The notes under the pieces: model-generated
Database searches by the model: none
Told to the model about the DNA's origin: nothing
What the model saw: the letters and a program-made list of their open reading frames with translations, nothing else
Translations under genes and position numbers: made by a program
Assembly (NCBI GenBank): GCA_963749605.1
Contig: CAVVNN010000002.1
Location: 744,001-808,000, forward strand
Length of the DNA stretch: 64,000 nucleotides
Origin: CAVVNN01 sp963749605
Lineage (GTDB): Bacteria; Actinomycetota; Thermoleophilia; Solirubrobacterales; 70-9
Direction: 5' to 3'
Shown here: in pieces, positions 8,774 through 16,608 of the stretch
Numbering within the stretch: position 1 is the stretch's first letter
How the letters are laid out: each line of letters opens with the position of its first letter

Positions 8774-9599
8774 ATGGGCTCCTCCAACCGCCTGATCGTC
8801 TCGATCCTCGCCGTCGCCGCCCTCGCGATCGGCTTCTGGATGCTGGCCCTCGGGCCCAAGCGCGAAGAAGCGAGCGAACTCTCGGGCCAGGTCGGGCAGC
8901 TGCAGGTCGCGCTCAGCGAAGCGCAGAGCAAAGCGGCCGCGGCGGCGGCGGCGCAGCGTGAATTCCCCGCCGACTACCGCCAGCTCGTCGTGCTCGGCCA
9001 GGCGGTCCCGGCGGGCGACGAAACCGCGTCGCTCTTGGTCGAGCTGCACACCCTCGCCAACTGCCGCCAAGGTGAGGTTCGAAAGCATCCAGCTCGAAGG
9101 CTCGGGCGAAACCTCCGCGCCCGCGACCTCCTCCACCGCCCCGGCGCCCGCCCCGGCGACCCCCTCGGCCGGCTCCTCCTCGAGCGCCGTGCCCGCCTCC
9201 TCGACGGTGCCGCCGACCGAGGCCGCGGCCTCGCTGCTGCCGCTCGGCGCCTCGATCGGCGCCGCCGGCCTCGGCGTGATGCCCTACAGCCTCACCTTCA
9301 GCGGCGACTTCTTCCAAATCGCCAACTTCATCGGAGGGATCGACTCCCTCGTCCACACCGGGGCCAAGTCGAACGTCGCCGTCGACGGCCGGCTGGTGAC
9401 CCTTGACGGCTTCTCCCTCAACGCCGAATCCGAAGAAGGCAAATCGACAGCGACCCTGAACGCGTCCTTCGCGGTCACGACCTACGTCACACCTCCGACC
9501 CAGGGCATCACCGCGGGCGCCACGCCCTCCGCGCCGGCGCCGGTCACCACTCCCGCGGGGGCAGGCGCCGCCGCGACCCAGGCGGTGTCGGCGCGATGA
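8774..9599 (+). pseudogene. pilO: Type IV pilus assembly protein PilO, interrupted by a single-base frameshift
   Basis: The first ~97 codons (from ATG 8774) encode a PilO N-terminus: one membrane helix (LIVSILAVAALAIGFWMLA), a coiled coil, then LVVLGQAVPAGDETASLLVE. At about 9060-9066 the frame changes: the PilO continuation AAKVRFESIQLEG is read one base further on and runs to the stop at 9597-9599 (SGDFFQIANFIGGID is the typical PilO core). One extra base after the codons for LAN explains it. Without the indel the product is ~275 residues. The stop overlaps the next start (ATGA). It could be a real mutation or a sequencing error. Confidence 0.8.
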
Positions 9600-10466
9600 A
9601 GATGCCCGAGCTCAAGGTCCCGGACTTCCTGCTCGACCTCTACTACGACCTGCGCGAGCGCCACCTGCTGCCGCTGGTCGCGATCCTGCTGGTCGCGATC
9701 GTCGCCCTGCCGATCGCGCTGAGCGGCGGCTCCTCCGGCTCCGAATCGGCCGAATCCGAAGCCGCGGCGGCCACTCCCGGCGCTCCCCTCCCCTCCTCGA
9801 AGCTGATCGTGGCGAAAGCGGCGCCAGGCCTGCGCGACTACCGCGGTCGTCTCGCCGGCGCGCCCAAGGACCCCTTCGAACAGCAGTACGCGACACCCGA
9901 AGGCGAAGGCAACGCGGTCGGCGGCTCGTCCGCGAACCGAAGGCTCCTCGTCCGGCGGCGCCGAAGGCCCGCAGGGCACGGGCGAATCGACGACTCCCGA
10001 AACGCAATCGACCCCGCCCGAAACGTCGCCGGGCGAAGGCAACGGCGAACCGTCCCAGGGCGGGCAGCTGAGGTACTACTCCTTCGCGATCGACGTCCGC
10101 GTCGTCCCGGTCTCCTCCGGCGGCGCCGCTGACAGCAAGGCCGAACCGACCGTCCGCCACAACCTGCCCGAGCTGACGATGCTGCCCAGCCGCAAGCAGC
10201 CGGCGCTGACCTTCCTCAGCGTCAGCAAGGACGAAAAGAAGGCGTTGATGCTGGTCTCCGACCAGGTCACCGCGCTCTTCGGCGACGGGATCTGCGTGGT
10301 CGGCTCGGAAACCTGCCAGCTCCTGGCCCTCGAACAGGGCGTCCCCGAGACAGTCGCCTACGGCCCCCAGGAACACATCTTCCGCATCGAGCTGCTGAAG
10401 CTCCGCCTGCTGACAACCAGCAAGCTCCACAAGGCCCCGCTCAGCAAGCCCAAGGAATCCGGGTAG
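9596..10466 (+). pseudogene. Pilus-cluster membrane protein after pilO, interrupted by a single-base frameshift
   Basis: The gene starts by ATGA overlap with pilO. The N-terminal part is a short cytoplasmic segment, one membrane helix (LLPLVAILLVAIVALPIAL) and a Ser/Ala/Glu linker, ending in KDPFEQQY. Around 9930-9940 the reading frame shifts by one base. The other frame continues with a Ser/Thr/Pro/Glu linker, then LRYYSFAIDVRVVPVSSGG and a C-terminal domain (TFLSVSKDEKKALMLVSDQV) to the stop at 10464-10466. Its position after pilMNO matches PilP, but this organism appears monoderm and I see no real PilP similarity, so the role is inferred only as part of the alignment complex. Confidence 0.65.
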
Positions 10467-10501
10467 GAGCGCAGTAGGCCCGGGATCGAGCCTTCTATGG
10501 C

Positions 10502-11248
10502 TCAGCCCAGGTAGAGATCGATCAGCTGGTCGCCCGCCAGCAGGGCGGCCACGCCTCCCAGGGCGAGGAAGGGGCCGAAGGGGATCGCCATCTTGCGAGC
10601 GCGGGCGCCGTGGCGGGCTATCAGGGCCAGGCCGACAACGCTGCCGGCGAGCAGGGCGATCAGGATCGCCGGGGCGACGGCGCGGCCGAGGAAGAGGCCC
10701 ATCGTCGCCGCCAGCTTGACGTCGCCGAGGCCCATGCCGGCCGGGTAGGCGAGGGCGACGAGGAAGAGGATCCCGCCGGCCGCCGCGGCGGCGATCAGCC
10801 GCTCGGGCAGACCGCCCGGATCGGTCGGCGCGGCGATCGCCAGGCAGAGCAACGCGCCGGCGAGCAGGACCCTGTTGGGGATGATCCGCTGCTCGAGGTC
10901 GGTCAGGGTCACCGTCGCCAGCACGGTGACGAAGACCAGCCCGATGACCGCCTCGGCGGCGTCGTGGCGGTAGACGAGCACGGTCGCGGCGAAGAGCAGG
11001 CCGACCGCCAGCTCGGTCAGCGGGTAGCGGGGCGAGATCGGGGCGCCGCAGCAGCGCGCACGCCCCCGCAGCAGCAGCCAGGAGAGCACCGGCACGTTGT
11101 CGTGGGCGGCGATCTGCGCCCCGCAGGCGGGGCACTGCGAGCGCGCAAAGGCGATCGAGACACCCCGCGGCACCCGGTGGGCGACCGCGGTCGCGAAGCT
11201 GCCGGCGGCCAACCCCCCCAGAAACGCGATCAGGACGACGCCGGCCAT
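10502..11248 (-). CDS. pilD: Prepilin peptidase / N-methyltransferase (A24 family)
   Basis: 248 residues from the ATG at 11248; a longer open frame upstream is antisense to vapC and is ignored. The N-terminal domain carries the zinc tetracysteine CPACG...RARCCG. The membrane catalytic part has both aspartate motifs: TLTDLEQRIIPN and the GxGD signature GLGDVKLAA. Multiple hydrophobic segments make it a polytopic membrane enzyme. It cleaves prepilins at the Gly-Phe junctions seen at 3.2-5.3 kb and in pilA, and methylates the new N-terminus. It is convergent with the pilus operon (35-bp gap). Confidence 0.95.
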   Translation of the reverse strand: MAGVVLIAFLGGLAAGSFATAVAHRVPRGVSIAFARSQCPACGAQIAAHDNVPVLSWLLLRGRARCCGAPISPRYPLTELAVGLLFAATVLVYRHDAAEAVIGLVFVTVLATVTLTDLEQRIIPNRVLLAGALLCLAIAAPTDPGGLPERLIAAAAAGGILFLVALAYPAGMGLGDVKLAATMGLFLGRAVAPAILIALLAGSVVGLALIARHGARARKMAIPFGPFLALGGVAALLAGDQLIDLYLG

Positions 11249-11282
11249 CGGTGGGAGTTGTATCCGAGCGGGCGGGCGGAGC

Positions 11283-11675
11283 TCAGGCGCGAAGGTCGAC
11301 CACCGCACAGGGCAGGTCGTTCGCCAGGTCGACGATCTCCGGATCGCCGGTAAGCAGCTCGGCGCCGTTCGCATCGGCGACGGCAATCGCGAAACAATCG
11401 GCCAGCGCGATGGGGTGCTTGGCCTTGAGGCTGGCAACAGCACGCATCGTCGAAACGCCGGGCAGCTCCTCCGCGACCTGGGAGCGAACCTCTGCGAGTG
11501 TCCGATCGGCCTCTTCCTCACCGTGGTCGCGGGCCACCCGGTAGTGAACCTCAACCAAGTTGATCCAACTCATTGCAGGGCGCTTCGCGTCCAGCGCGTC
11601 GGCCACGATAGCCGCAGCGGGTTCATCGCCATCGAGCCAGGCAAGCACGGCCCACGAGTCGAGGCACGACGCCAT
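11283..11675 (-). CDS. vapC: VapC-like PIN-domain ribonuclease toxin
   Basis: 130 residues with the PIN-domain acidic residues: LDSWAVLAWL near the N-terminus (first Asp), Glu in NLVEVHYRVA, then ALADCFAIAVADANGAELLT (two Asp) and TGDPEI near the end. PIN toxins cleave specific RNAs using a Mg2+ site. It follows its presumed antitoxin by 3 nt, the usual vapBC arrangement. It lies between prepilin peptidase and a decayed gene, on the same strand as both. Confidence 0.88.
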   Translation of the reverse strand: MASCLDSWAVLAWLDGDEPAAAIVADALDAKRPAMSWINLVEVHYRVARDHGEEEADRTLAEVRSQVAEELPGVSTMRAVASLKAKHPIALADCFAIAVADANGAELLTGDPEIVDLANDLPCAVVDLRA

Positions 11676-11678
11676 CGA

Positions 11679-11894
11679 TTAGGGTCGCTCGCGTTGACGG
11701 TCCTCGAGCAACCGAGCCGCCATGCCGCTGCCGGAGAACCGTCCTCGCAGCGGTTTCCGACGGTCGGCCCGCCGAACGACGATGCCGTCCTCGATCTGCT
11801 CGAACGAAACGTCGTCTCCGGGGCCCAGTCCGGTGCGCTCCCGCAGCTCAACGGGGATCACAACCTGCCCCTTTGCGCCTATACGCTGCGTCAT
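11679..11894 (-). CDS. vapB: VapB-like antitoxin, SpoVT/AbrB (MazE) fold
   Basis: 71 residues. The N-terminus RIGAKGQVVIPVELRERTGL is the classic AbrB/MazE swapped-hairpin DNA-binding motif, followed by GLGPGDDVSFEQIEDGIVV. The basic, flexible C-terminus probably wraps the toxin. Antitoxins of this type repress their own promoter. The short AT-richer stretch just upstream (~11895-11920) is where the promoter/operator should be. Confidence 0.88.
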   Translation of the reverse strand: MTQRIGAKGQVVIPVELRERTGLGPGDDVSFEQIEDGIVVRRADRRKPLRGRFSGSGMAARLLEDRQRERP

Positions 11895-11920
11895 ACCGAC
11901 TCAGTATAACGCTCCGGCGG

Positions 11921-13075
11921 TTACCGCCTGTGGATCACCTTGAAGCGGCGCTTGGCGCCCTTGGCCTCGGCGTTGCCGGCGACGTCGATCGCGCGGACGC
12001 GGAGGACGTGGCGGCGGAAGCGGAGGTGGCGCAGCTTGAAGGGCGAGTGGCACCGCTTCCACCTGCTGCGGTCGACCTTGCAGAGGAAGGTGGTGCCGGG
12101 AGGGTCTTCGGCGGTGTCGGTGAAGCGGAAGACGGCCTTGTGCCGGCGGGTCTTCACCCCGGGGCCCATCGTGATCCGGGTGTGCGGAGGCGAGGAGTCC
12201 TCGACGTAGGTGACCGGAGCCGAGCAGACGGACGCGTTGCCGCCCGCCACCGAGACCGCGGTGAAGGTGTTCGTGGTGTTGTCGGCGACGTGGACCGTGA
12301 GGCCGGCGCCGAACTCGGCGGCGGACCCGGTCGCAACCGGCGCGCCGCCGCAGCTCGAGTTGCCGAAGACCCTGACCGTCGCGGCGCCGGGCGCGCTGCC
12401 GGTCACCTGCGGCGTGTTGTCGTTGGCGCGGCCGCCGGGAAGCATGCGCAAGCTGCGGCGCCGCGGCGGCGTTCCGCCGCTGGCGAGCCCCGTGGCGTGC
12501 CGTCGCCCGGTGGGATGCCTCCCCTGCCACCGCGACGCGGTTCTTCGAGGCGTGACCGACCTGGATGCCTCCGTCGTAGTAGGTGACACCCGTCGCTGGC
12601 GAGCATTCCGAGGGTCGCGACTCGGATCGTGTAGATCGAATCGGTCGCTTCGGGTCGGCGCACAGAGGGTGCGTTGTCGCCGCGTGCTGGGGCGACTTCG
12701 ACTCTGAATGCCGGCGCCGCTGGAATTGTTCGAGCGTGCCGGCTTGGCCGAGCATCGGTGCCTCGGTCGCATGGTCGGCGTCGGTAGAAGGTCGCGACTT
12801 CATTCGGCGGGGCCTTCGACCGACCGGACGGTGACCGCGACGGCGCGCTGGCCCTGCAGTCGGAGTCGACGTAGATCGTGACCAAACCGTCTTCTTCGCT
12901 CGCCGGAGCACGCCAGCGGCGTCGGTCGAGTTCGGCCGGCTGCGCTCGGGCTCGAGCGGAGGCGCCGTGAGACGCGGTTACGTGTCGATCAGCGCTGGCG
13001 CGGCGGTTGCGCGCCTGGGCGGCGGGAGCAAGCGAGCAGTGCCGCGACGGTGAAGAGAAGTGGGAGCAGGCGCAG
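11921..13075 (-). pseudogene. Decayed gene for a secreted Ig-like-repeat surface protein
   Basis: Recognisable pieces lie in different frames. Near 13075-13000 there is a hydrophobic signal-like peptide (LRLLPLLFTVAALLA). At ~12885-12800 there is VTIYVDSDC. From ~12430 to the stop at 11921 one long intact stretch contains VRVFGNSSCGGAPVATGSA and TFLCKVDRSRWKRCHSPFK, then LRVRAIDVAGNAEAKGAKRR. Such C-terminal modules are common in secreted actinobacterial Ig-like repeat proteins. The middle (~12450-12800) cannot be read as one protein without several frame changes. I infer an inactivated surface-protein gene; the last ~170 codons could still form a small ORF without a signal peptide. Confidence 0.55.
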
Positions 13076-13106
13076 CGAGGGGCGGGCCGTGCTGGCCCGC
13101 CCCTCG
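13076..13106 (-). terminator. Perfect 13-bp hairpin downstream of pilA
   Basis: CGAGGGGCGGGCC, a 5-nt loop, and its exact reverse complement. It lies 28 bp beyond the pilA stop and before the decayed gene, so it probably terminates or 3'-stabilises the pilin mRNA. There is no U-run, which is common for GC-rich actinobacterial terminators. Confidence 0.65.
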
Positions 13107-13134
13107 ACAGCGTTTGTGCTTGGCGTATACATGC

Positions 13135-13639
13135 CTAAGCGATAGCGATCAGAGGATTATTTGCTCCAGTCGCCTTCGCCGTCGGGCAGCCGCCTTTTCC
13201 TTTCGGTTCGCACAGATATTTCATCGTTCCTGCTTCGTTTTTGATTTCGAACGTGTGGAGGTTCGAAGAGACCGAGGTGATTACGTAGCTGCTGGGGTCT
13301 CCTTCCACGTCTTCGATCGTGACTCCTTCTTCGCCTGCTGCCGGTGCTGCTTCCTGGATGGTCGGCTCGATGCCGTGCGCGATTGCCGTTGTTGACCCCT
13401 TCATAGGAGCCGTTGTTTTCGGTCGAGAACGTCTCTATGGCGACCTGCGCCGAGTGAGCGTTCTCCTTGGCCTTGGCGTCGCCGGCCTTTTCCCGCTGGT
13501 TGAAGAATGCCGGCAGCGCGATCGCGGCCAGGATTCCGAGGATGAGCATCACGACGAGGAGCTCGATCAGCGTGAAGCCGGCCTCGCTGTCGCCGTTGAG
13601 CCGGGCGCCAACATTGGCCCGGAGGTTCTGGAGAAACAT
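13135..13639 (-). pseudogene. pilA: Major type IV pilin PilA, frameshifted in a G4 run
   Basis: ATG at 13639 is preceded by a strong AGGAGGT site. The N-terminus is a textbook type IVa pilin: EAGFTLIELLVVMLILGILA with Glu at +5, then the NQREKAGDAKAKENAHSAQV helix continuation and FSTENNGSYEG. Directly after this the frame breaks at the C4/G4 run at 13396-13399. One base fewer gives SYEG-STTAIAHG and continues to the natural end (EGVTIEDVEGDPSSYVITSV, then a Cys-containing C-terminus) at 13135. Corrected length ~167 residues. It is downstream of a c-di-GMP riboswitch. The homopolymer makes a sequencing error the simplest explanation; slip-strand phase variation is the alternative. Confidence 0.85.
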
Positions 13640-13706
13640 TAGGTACCTCCTATGGTCCTAATCGTTTGCGCCAGAGCCCCGTGTGAAGCCACGTGGTGTC
13701 TGTAGA

Positions 13707-13794
13707 CCCCGGTGGTAGCCCGGCTGACTCCCAGATGGGAGTCCCGACGGCTTTGCGCCCCCGCCTCGCGGCGGGTTTGCCTTTTGCACCGAGG
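13707..13794 (-). promoter_or_regulatory. Cyclic di-GMP-I (GEMM-I) riboswitch upstream of pilA
   Basis: Read on the minus strand, the 88-nt element has all landmarks of the c-di-GMP-I aptamer. A closing stem CCTCGGTG (13787-13794) pairs with CACCGGGG (13707-13714). Next come the conserved GGCAAAC, a hairpin CCCGCC-GCGA-GGCGGG (13760-13775) with a GNRA tetraloop, and then GCGCAAAGCC. A second hairpin follows (GACTCCC-ATCT-GGGAGTC, 13726-13743), then AGCCGGGCTACC. The pilA ribosome site lies ~60 nt downstream. The element should sense c-di-GMP and control pilin transcription or translation. Whether it is an ON or OFF switch cannot be decided by eye; I see no obvious U-tailed terminator in the linker. 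Confidence 0.93.
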
Positions 13795-13855
13795 CACTGG
13801 CAGATTCATCACAAGGCCTTAATCGACAGCCGCTCAAATCTCTTGATCCCCGAAA

Positions 13856-13876
13856 TTTGGCTTTCATCGAGCCAAA
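13856..13876. promoter_or_regulatory. Inverted repeat in the pilA / GGDEF-like divergent promoter region
   Basis: TTTGGCT, 7 nt, AGCCAAA, within an AT-richer part of the 342-bp gap between pilA and the GGDEF-like gene. The gap (13640-13981) otherwise holds the riboswitch and presumably both promoters. The repeat may be a regulator site or an RNA hairpin in the extended pilA leader; there is no direct evidence for either. Confidence 0.3.
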
Positions 13877-13981
13877 AATCGGATTCTCCGCCCAGCATCC
13901 CCGATAACCGGTCAACCCGGATGCGGGTGGTGGGTCGCTCCCGAGGTTCAGGATTTCGGCTGTCGCTCCGATACCCAGGAG

Positions 13982-14908
13982 GTGACATCCAGTGATACGA
14001 ACACGCTGGCCCGCCTGGCCAGTCGCCGGTTCCAGAACTTCTCAGAAGCGGCCGAGGTGGTTCTGAGCGCGCTCGCCGACGTCATTCCCGGCACAGTCCT
14101 ATTGGGCCGCCTGGAGCCCGACGAGCAGGCTTGCCGGGTGATGGACATTCGGGGCGCCGCCGTGGAGGGCCTGCGCCGGGGAGCGGCTCTGCCCATGGCG
14201 GCCGCCGGGCTCGACCTGGAGCTCCTTGGATCGTTGGGCGCACGGGCCTCGCTGACCCTGCCGCTCGAAACGAGCGACGGGATCATCGTCGGCTTCCTCT
14301 GCGCCTTGGACTCCAGCGCCGGCGCCTATCGCCCAGAGCACAAGGCCCTGATGGGGATTGCAGCGGTGCTCCTCAGCCACGAGTGGGAGAGCGTGCAGCG
14401 CCGCGCCGAGCTGCGCCGGCTTCGCGCGCGCCTCAGCCACGGTCCGAGCACCGACGCCGACACCGGCCTTGCCAACCGCGACGGCTTCCTCGATGTGCTC
14501 GACCGCGAGTGGCGCCTGGTGGCGCGAGGCACCGTCGAGTCGGTCCTCGTGGCCTGCTCGGTGGAGGTCGACGTGGGGGGCGGTCCAAACCACGAGGCCC
14601 TGAAGAACGTGGCCCTGAAGGTTGCGGCCGACGTTCTGACCGCGAGCGCTCGGGTTACCGATCACGTTGGCCGAGTGGGGCCGATGACGGTCGCCGCCGT
14701 GCTCGTGGGGTGTCGGGTCGATGAGGCCTCGGCCTTCGTCGAGCGCTTTGAATCCGCGCTTGGACGCGTTACCCAGCAAGGGCACCCCAAGGTCGAGGTC
14801 TCCCACAGCATCCAGTCGTTGGCGGCTGCTCCTCCTCCCGAGGAGCTGCTCAAGGTCGGCGAGGCAGCCGCCGCGGCGCGGCTTCCGGCTCAGGAGGCCG
14901 CGGGATGA
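13982..14908 (+). CDS. GAF-like / degenerate GGDEF domain protein
   Basis: ~308 residues. Residues ~15-140 look like a GAF-type sensor (TVLLGRLEPDEQACRVMDIR, then GIIVGFLCALDSSAG). From ~155 the sequence DTGLANRDGFLDVLDREWRL matches the start of GGDEF domains (DxLTGLxNRxxF). The position of the GGDEF signature reads RVGPMTVAAVLVGCRV, so the active-site motif is gone and cyclase activity is unlikely. It may instead bind nucleotide or protein. It diverges from the riboswitch-controlled pilA and overlaps the next gene by ATGA. Start uncertain: an excellent AGGAGGTGA overlaps the GTG used here and fits a GTG at 13992 in another frame better. Confidence 0.75.
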   Translation: MTSSDTNTLARLASRRFQNFSEAAEVVLSALADVIPGTVLLGRLEPDEQACRVMDIRGAAVEGLRRGAALPMAAAGLDLELLGSLGARASLTLPLETSDGIIVGFLCALDSSAGAYRPEHKALMGIAAVLLSHEWESVQRRAELRRLRARLSHGPSTDADTGLANRDGFLDVLDREWRLVARGTVESVLVACSVEVDVGGGPNHEALKNVALKVAADVLTASARVTDHVGRVGPMTVAAVLVGCRVDEASAFVERFESALGRVTQQGHPKVEVSHSIQSLAAAPPPEELLKVGEAAAAARLPAQEAAG

Positions 14909-16608
14909 GCAGCGCCGTACGGGACAGCCAGGCCGGCAGCGTGGCGTTCGACGCAAGCGTGAGCGGAATCACGCCGCCGTCGATGCCAGGTCGCCAGGGC
15001 GCCTTCCTCTCGGACATCATCATCGAGCTCGGCCTTGCCGACGGCAAGGTCGTCGAAGATGCGGTTCCGGCAGCCGCGTCCACCGGAAAACCCATTGGCC
15101 GCTTCCTGCTCGAAAGCGGTGTCCTCAGCGAAGAGCAGCTGTCGATCGCGATCGCCGAGCGCAACGGCCTGGAGCACGTCGACCTCGATTGCTTCGACGT
15201 GGACCCGGCGGCTGCGACGCTGATCAGCCGGTCTGTGGCGATGCGCTACAACGCGCTGCCGATTGCCTTTGCACCCGACGGAGCGCTGGTTGTCGCCGTC
15301 GCAGACCCAAGCGACTTCCTCGGCATCAGCGACATCGAAGTGATGGCGAAGACGGAGGTCCGCCTGGCGATCGCAAACCCCGAGCGGACCCAGGAGCTGA
15401 TCGAAGGCCTGCCAGAGCCTCCCGAGCCTTTGCCCTACGTCCAGGCGGATTCAATTGCGGCACTGGAGGAGGTTCGACCTGCAGACGCAAACGGCGACTC
15501 GGCTGGAGACGAAGCCGAGATCGCCGAGCGAGAAGAGGACGGCGATCGCGAGGAGATCGATCGCGAGGAGCTCGAGCAGCTCCGCAGCCAACTCTCCCAG
15601 GCCACCGACGAGCGCGAGCGCCTGGGCGGAGAGCTCGAGCGCCTGGGCCAGGAGCTCGAGCAGGTTCGCGGCCAGATGAACGATGGTGACGGCGAGCGCG
15701 AGCGCCTAAACCAGGAGCTGGAGCAGCTCCACAGCCAACTCTCCGACGCAAACGACGAGCGCGAGCGCCTGGGCGGAGAGCTCGAGCAGGTCCGTCGCCA
15801 GCTATCCGACGTCACGGACAAGCGCGACCGCGAGGAGATCGACCGCGAGGAGCTGGAGCAGCTTCGTAGCCAACTCTCCGACGCCAACGACGAGCGCGAG
15901 CGCCTGAGTGGAGAGCGCGAGCGCCTGGATCAGGAGCTCGAGCAGGTCCGCGGCCAGGTGAACGAGGGCGACGGCGAGCGCGAGCGCCTAAACCAGGAGC
16001 TCGAGCAACTTCGTCGCCAGCTCTCGGATGTCACCGACGAGAGCGAGCGCGAGGAGATTGCCCGCGAGGAGCTGAAGCAGCTCCGCAGCCAGCTCTCCGA
16101 CGCAAACGACGAGCGCGAGCGCCTGAGTGGAGAGCACGAGCGCCTGGGTCAGGAGCTCGAGCAGGTCCGTCGCCAGCTATCCGACGTCACGGACAAGCGC
16201 GACCGCGAGGAGATCGATCGCGAGGAGCTGGAGCAGCTTCGTCGCCAGCTCTCCGACGTCGAGCAGGCCGGCAACGAAGCCACACGCTCCGAGGCAGAGC
16301 CCCTCGACACCTTCGCTTTCGACCAGGTCACGCTCGACATGAAGAAGGGCACGGCGACGGTCCGCATCTGCGTCGAGGGTGTGGTCGGGCGCCTCCTGCT
16401 GACGGGTGAGGGCGTTCGGAACGCCTCCGCAGCGGCCGACGGTGTGGACAGCGCAACCGTCGAGGTGGTCCCAACGGGCAGGAAAAAGCGGAAGCTAAGG
16501 AAGACCGGCAGAGCCAAGGTTGAGGTCAGCGTCTTGTTCGTGCCGGCGAGCGGCGATCCACGCGCGCAGTCCACGGCGATCACGCTGATGAAGCGCAAGG
16601 ATCAGTAG
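14905..16608 (+). CDS. Orphan MshEN (GspE/PilB N-terminal) domain protein with long coiled coil and C-terminal beta domain
   Basis: 567 residues. Residues ~30-165 match the N-terminal domain of PilB, with blocks shared with the local PilB (AERNGLEHVDL vs AERYGLDHVDL; VAVADPSDFLGISDI vs VAAVDPANVLAADDI). The MshEN-type helix repeat IGRFLLESGVLSEEQL is present; MshEN domains bind c-di-GMP in MshE. No ATPase domain follows. Residues ~205-455 are a charged coiled coil of near-repeats (LEQLRSQLSDANDERERL). Residues ~465-567 (VTLDMKKGTATVRICVEGVV, KKRKLRKTGRAKVEV) resemble a lysine-rich beta domain that usually ends secreted actinobacterial proteins. There is no signal peptide. Probably translationally coupled to the GGDEF-like gene. 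A c-di-GMP-responsive scaffold role is inference. Confidence 0.8.
   Translation: MSSAVRDSQAGSVAFDASVSGITPPSMPGRQGAFLSDIIIELGLADGKVVEDAVPAAASTGKPIGRFLLESGVLSEEQLSIAIAERNGLEHVDLDCFDVDPAAATLISRSVAMRYNALPIAFAPDGALVVAVADPSDFLGISDIEVMAKTEVRLAIANPERTQELIEGLPEPPEPLPYVQADSIAALEEVRPADANGDSAGDEAEIAEREEDGDREEIDREELEQLRSQLSQATDERERLGGELERLGQELEQVRGQMNDGDGERERLNQELEQLHSQLSDANDERERLGGELEQVRRQLSDVTDKRDREEIDREELEQLRSQLSDANDERERLSGERERLDQELEQVRGQVNEGDGERERLNQELEQLRRQLSDVTDESEREEIAREELKQLRSQLSDANDERERLSGEHERLGQELEQVRRQLSDVTDKRDREEIDREELEQLRRQLSDVEQAGNEATRSEAEPLDTFAFDQVTLDMKKGTATVRICVEGVVGRLLLTGEGVRNASAAADGVDSATVEVVPTGRKKRKLRKTGRAKVEVSVLFVPASGDPRAQSTAITLMKRKDQ
15541..16260 (+). repeat. Tandem-like internal repeats encoding the coiled coil
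   Basis: The coiled-coil segment is built from repeated modules visible in DNA. A stretch of roughly 90 nt beginning at 15781 (CTCGAGCAGGTCCGTCGCC) recurs almost identically at 16156, 375 nt (125 codons) later. Shorter modules (GACGAGCGCGAGCGCCTG, CGCGAGGAGATCGA) recur many times. Such repeats can expand or contract by recombination and may also be mis-assembled. Confidence 0.85.

Noticed and set aside
9596..10466. Assignment as PilP
   Set aside because: The gene order fits, but the sequence shows no PilP lipobox or HR domain that I can recognise and the cell appears monoderm without a secretin.
15541..16260. CRISPR array or minisatellite
   Set aside because: The repeats are codon-phased, imperfect and encode a coiled coil; there are no spacers of fixed length and no cas genes.
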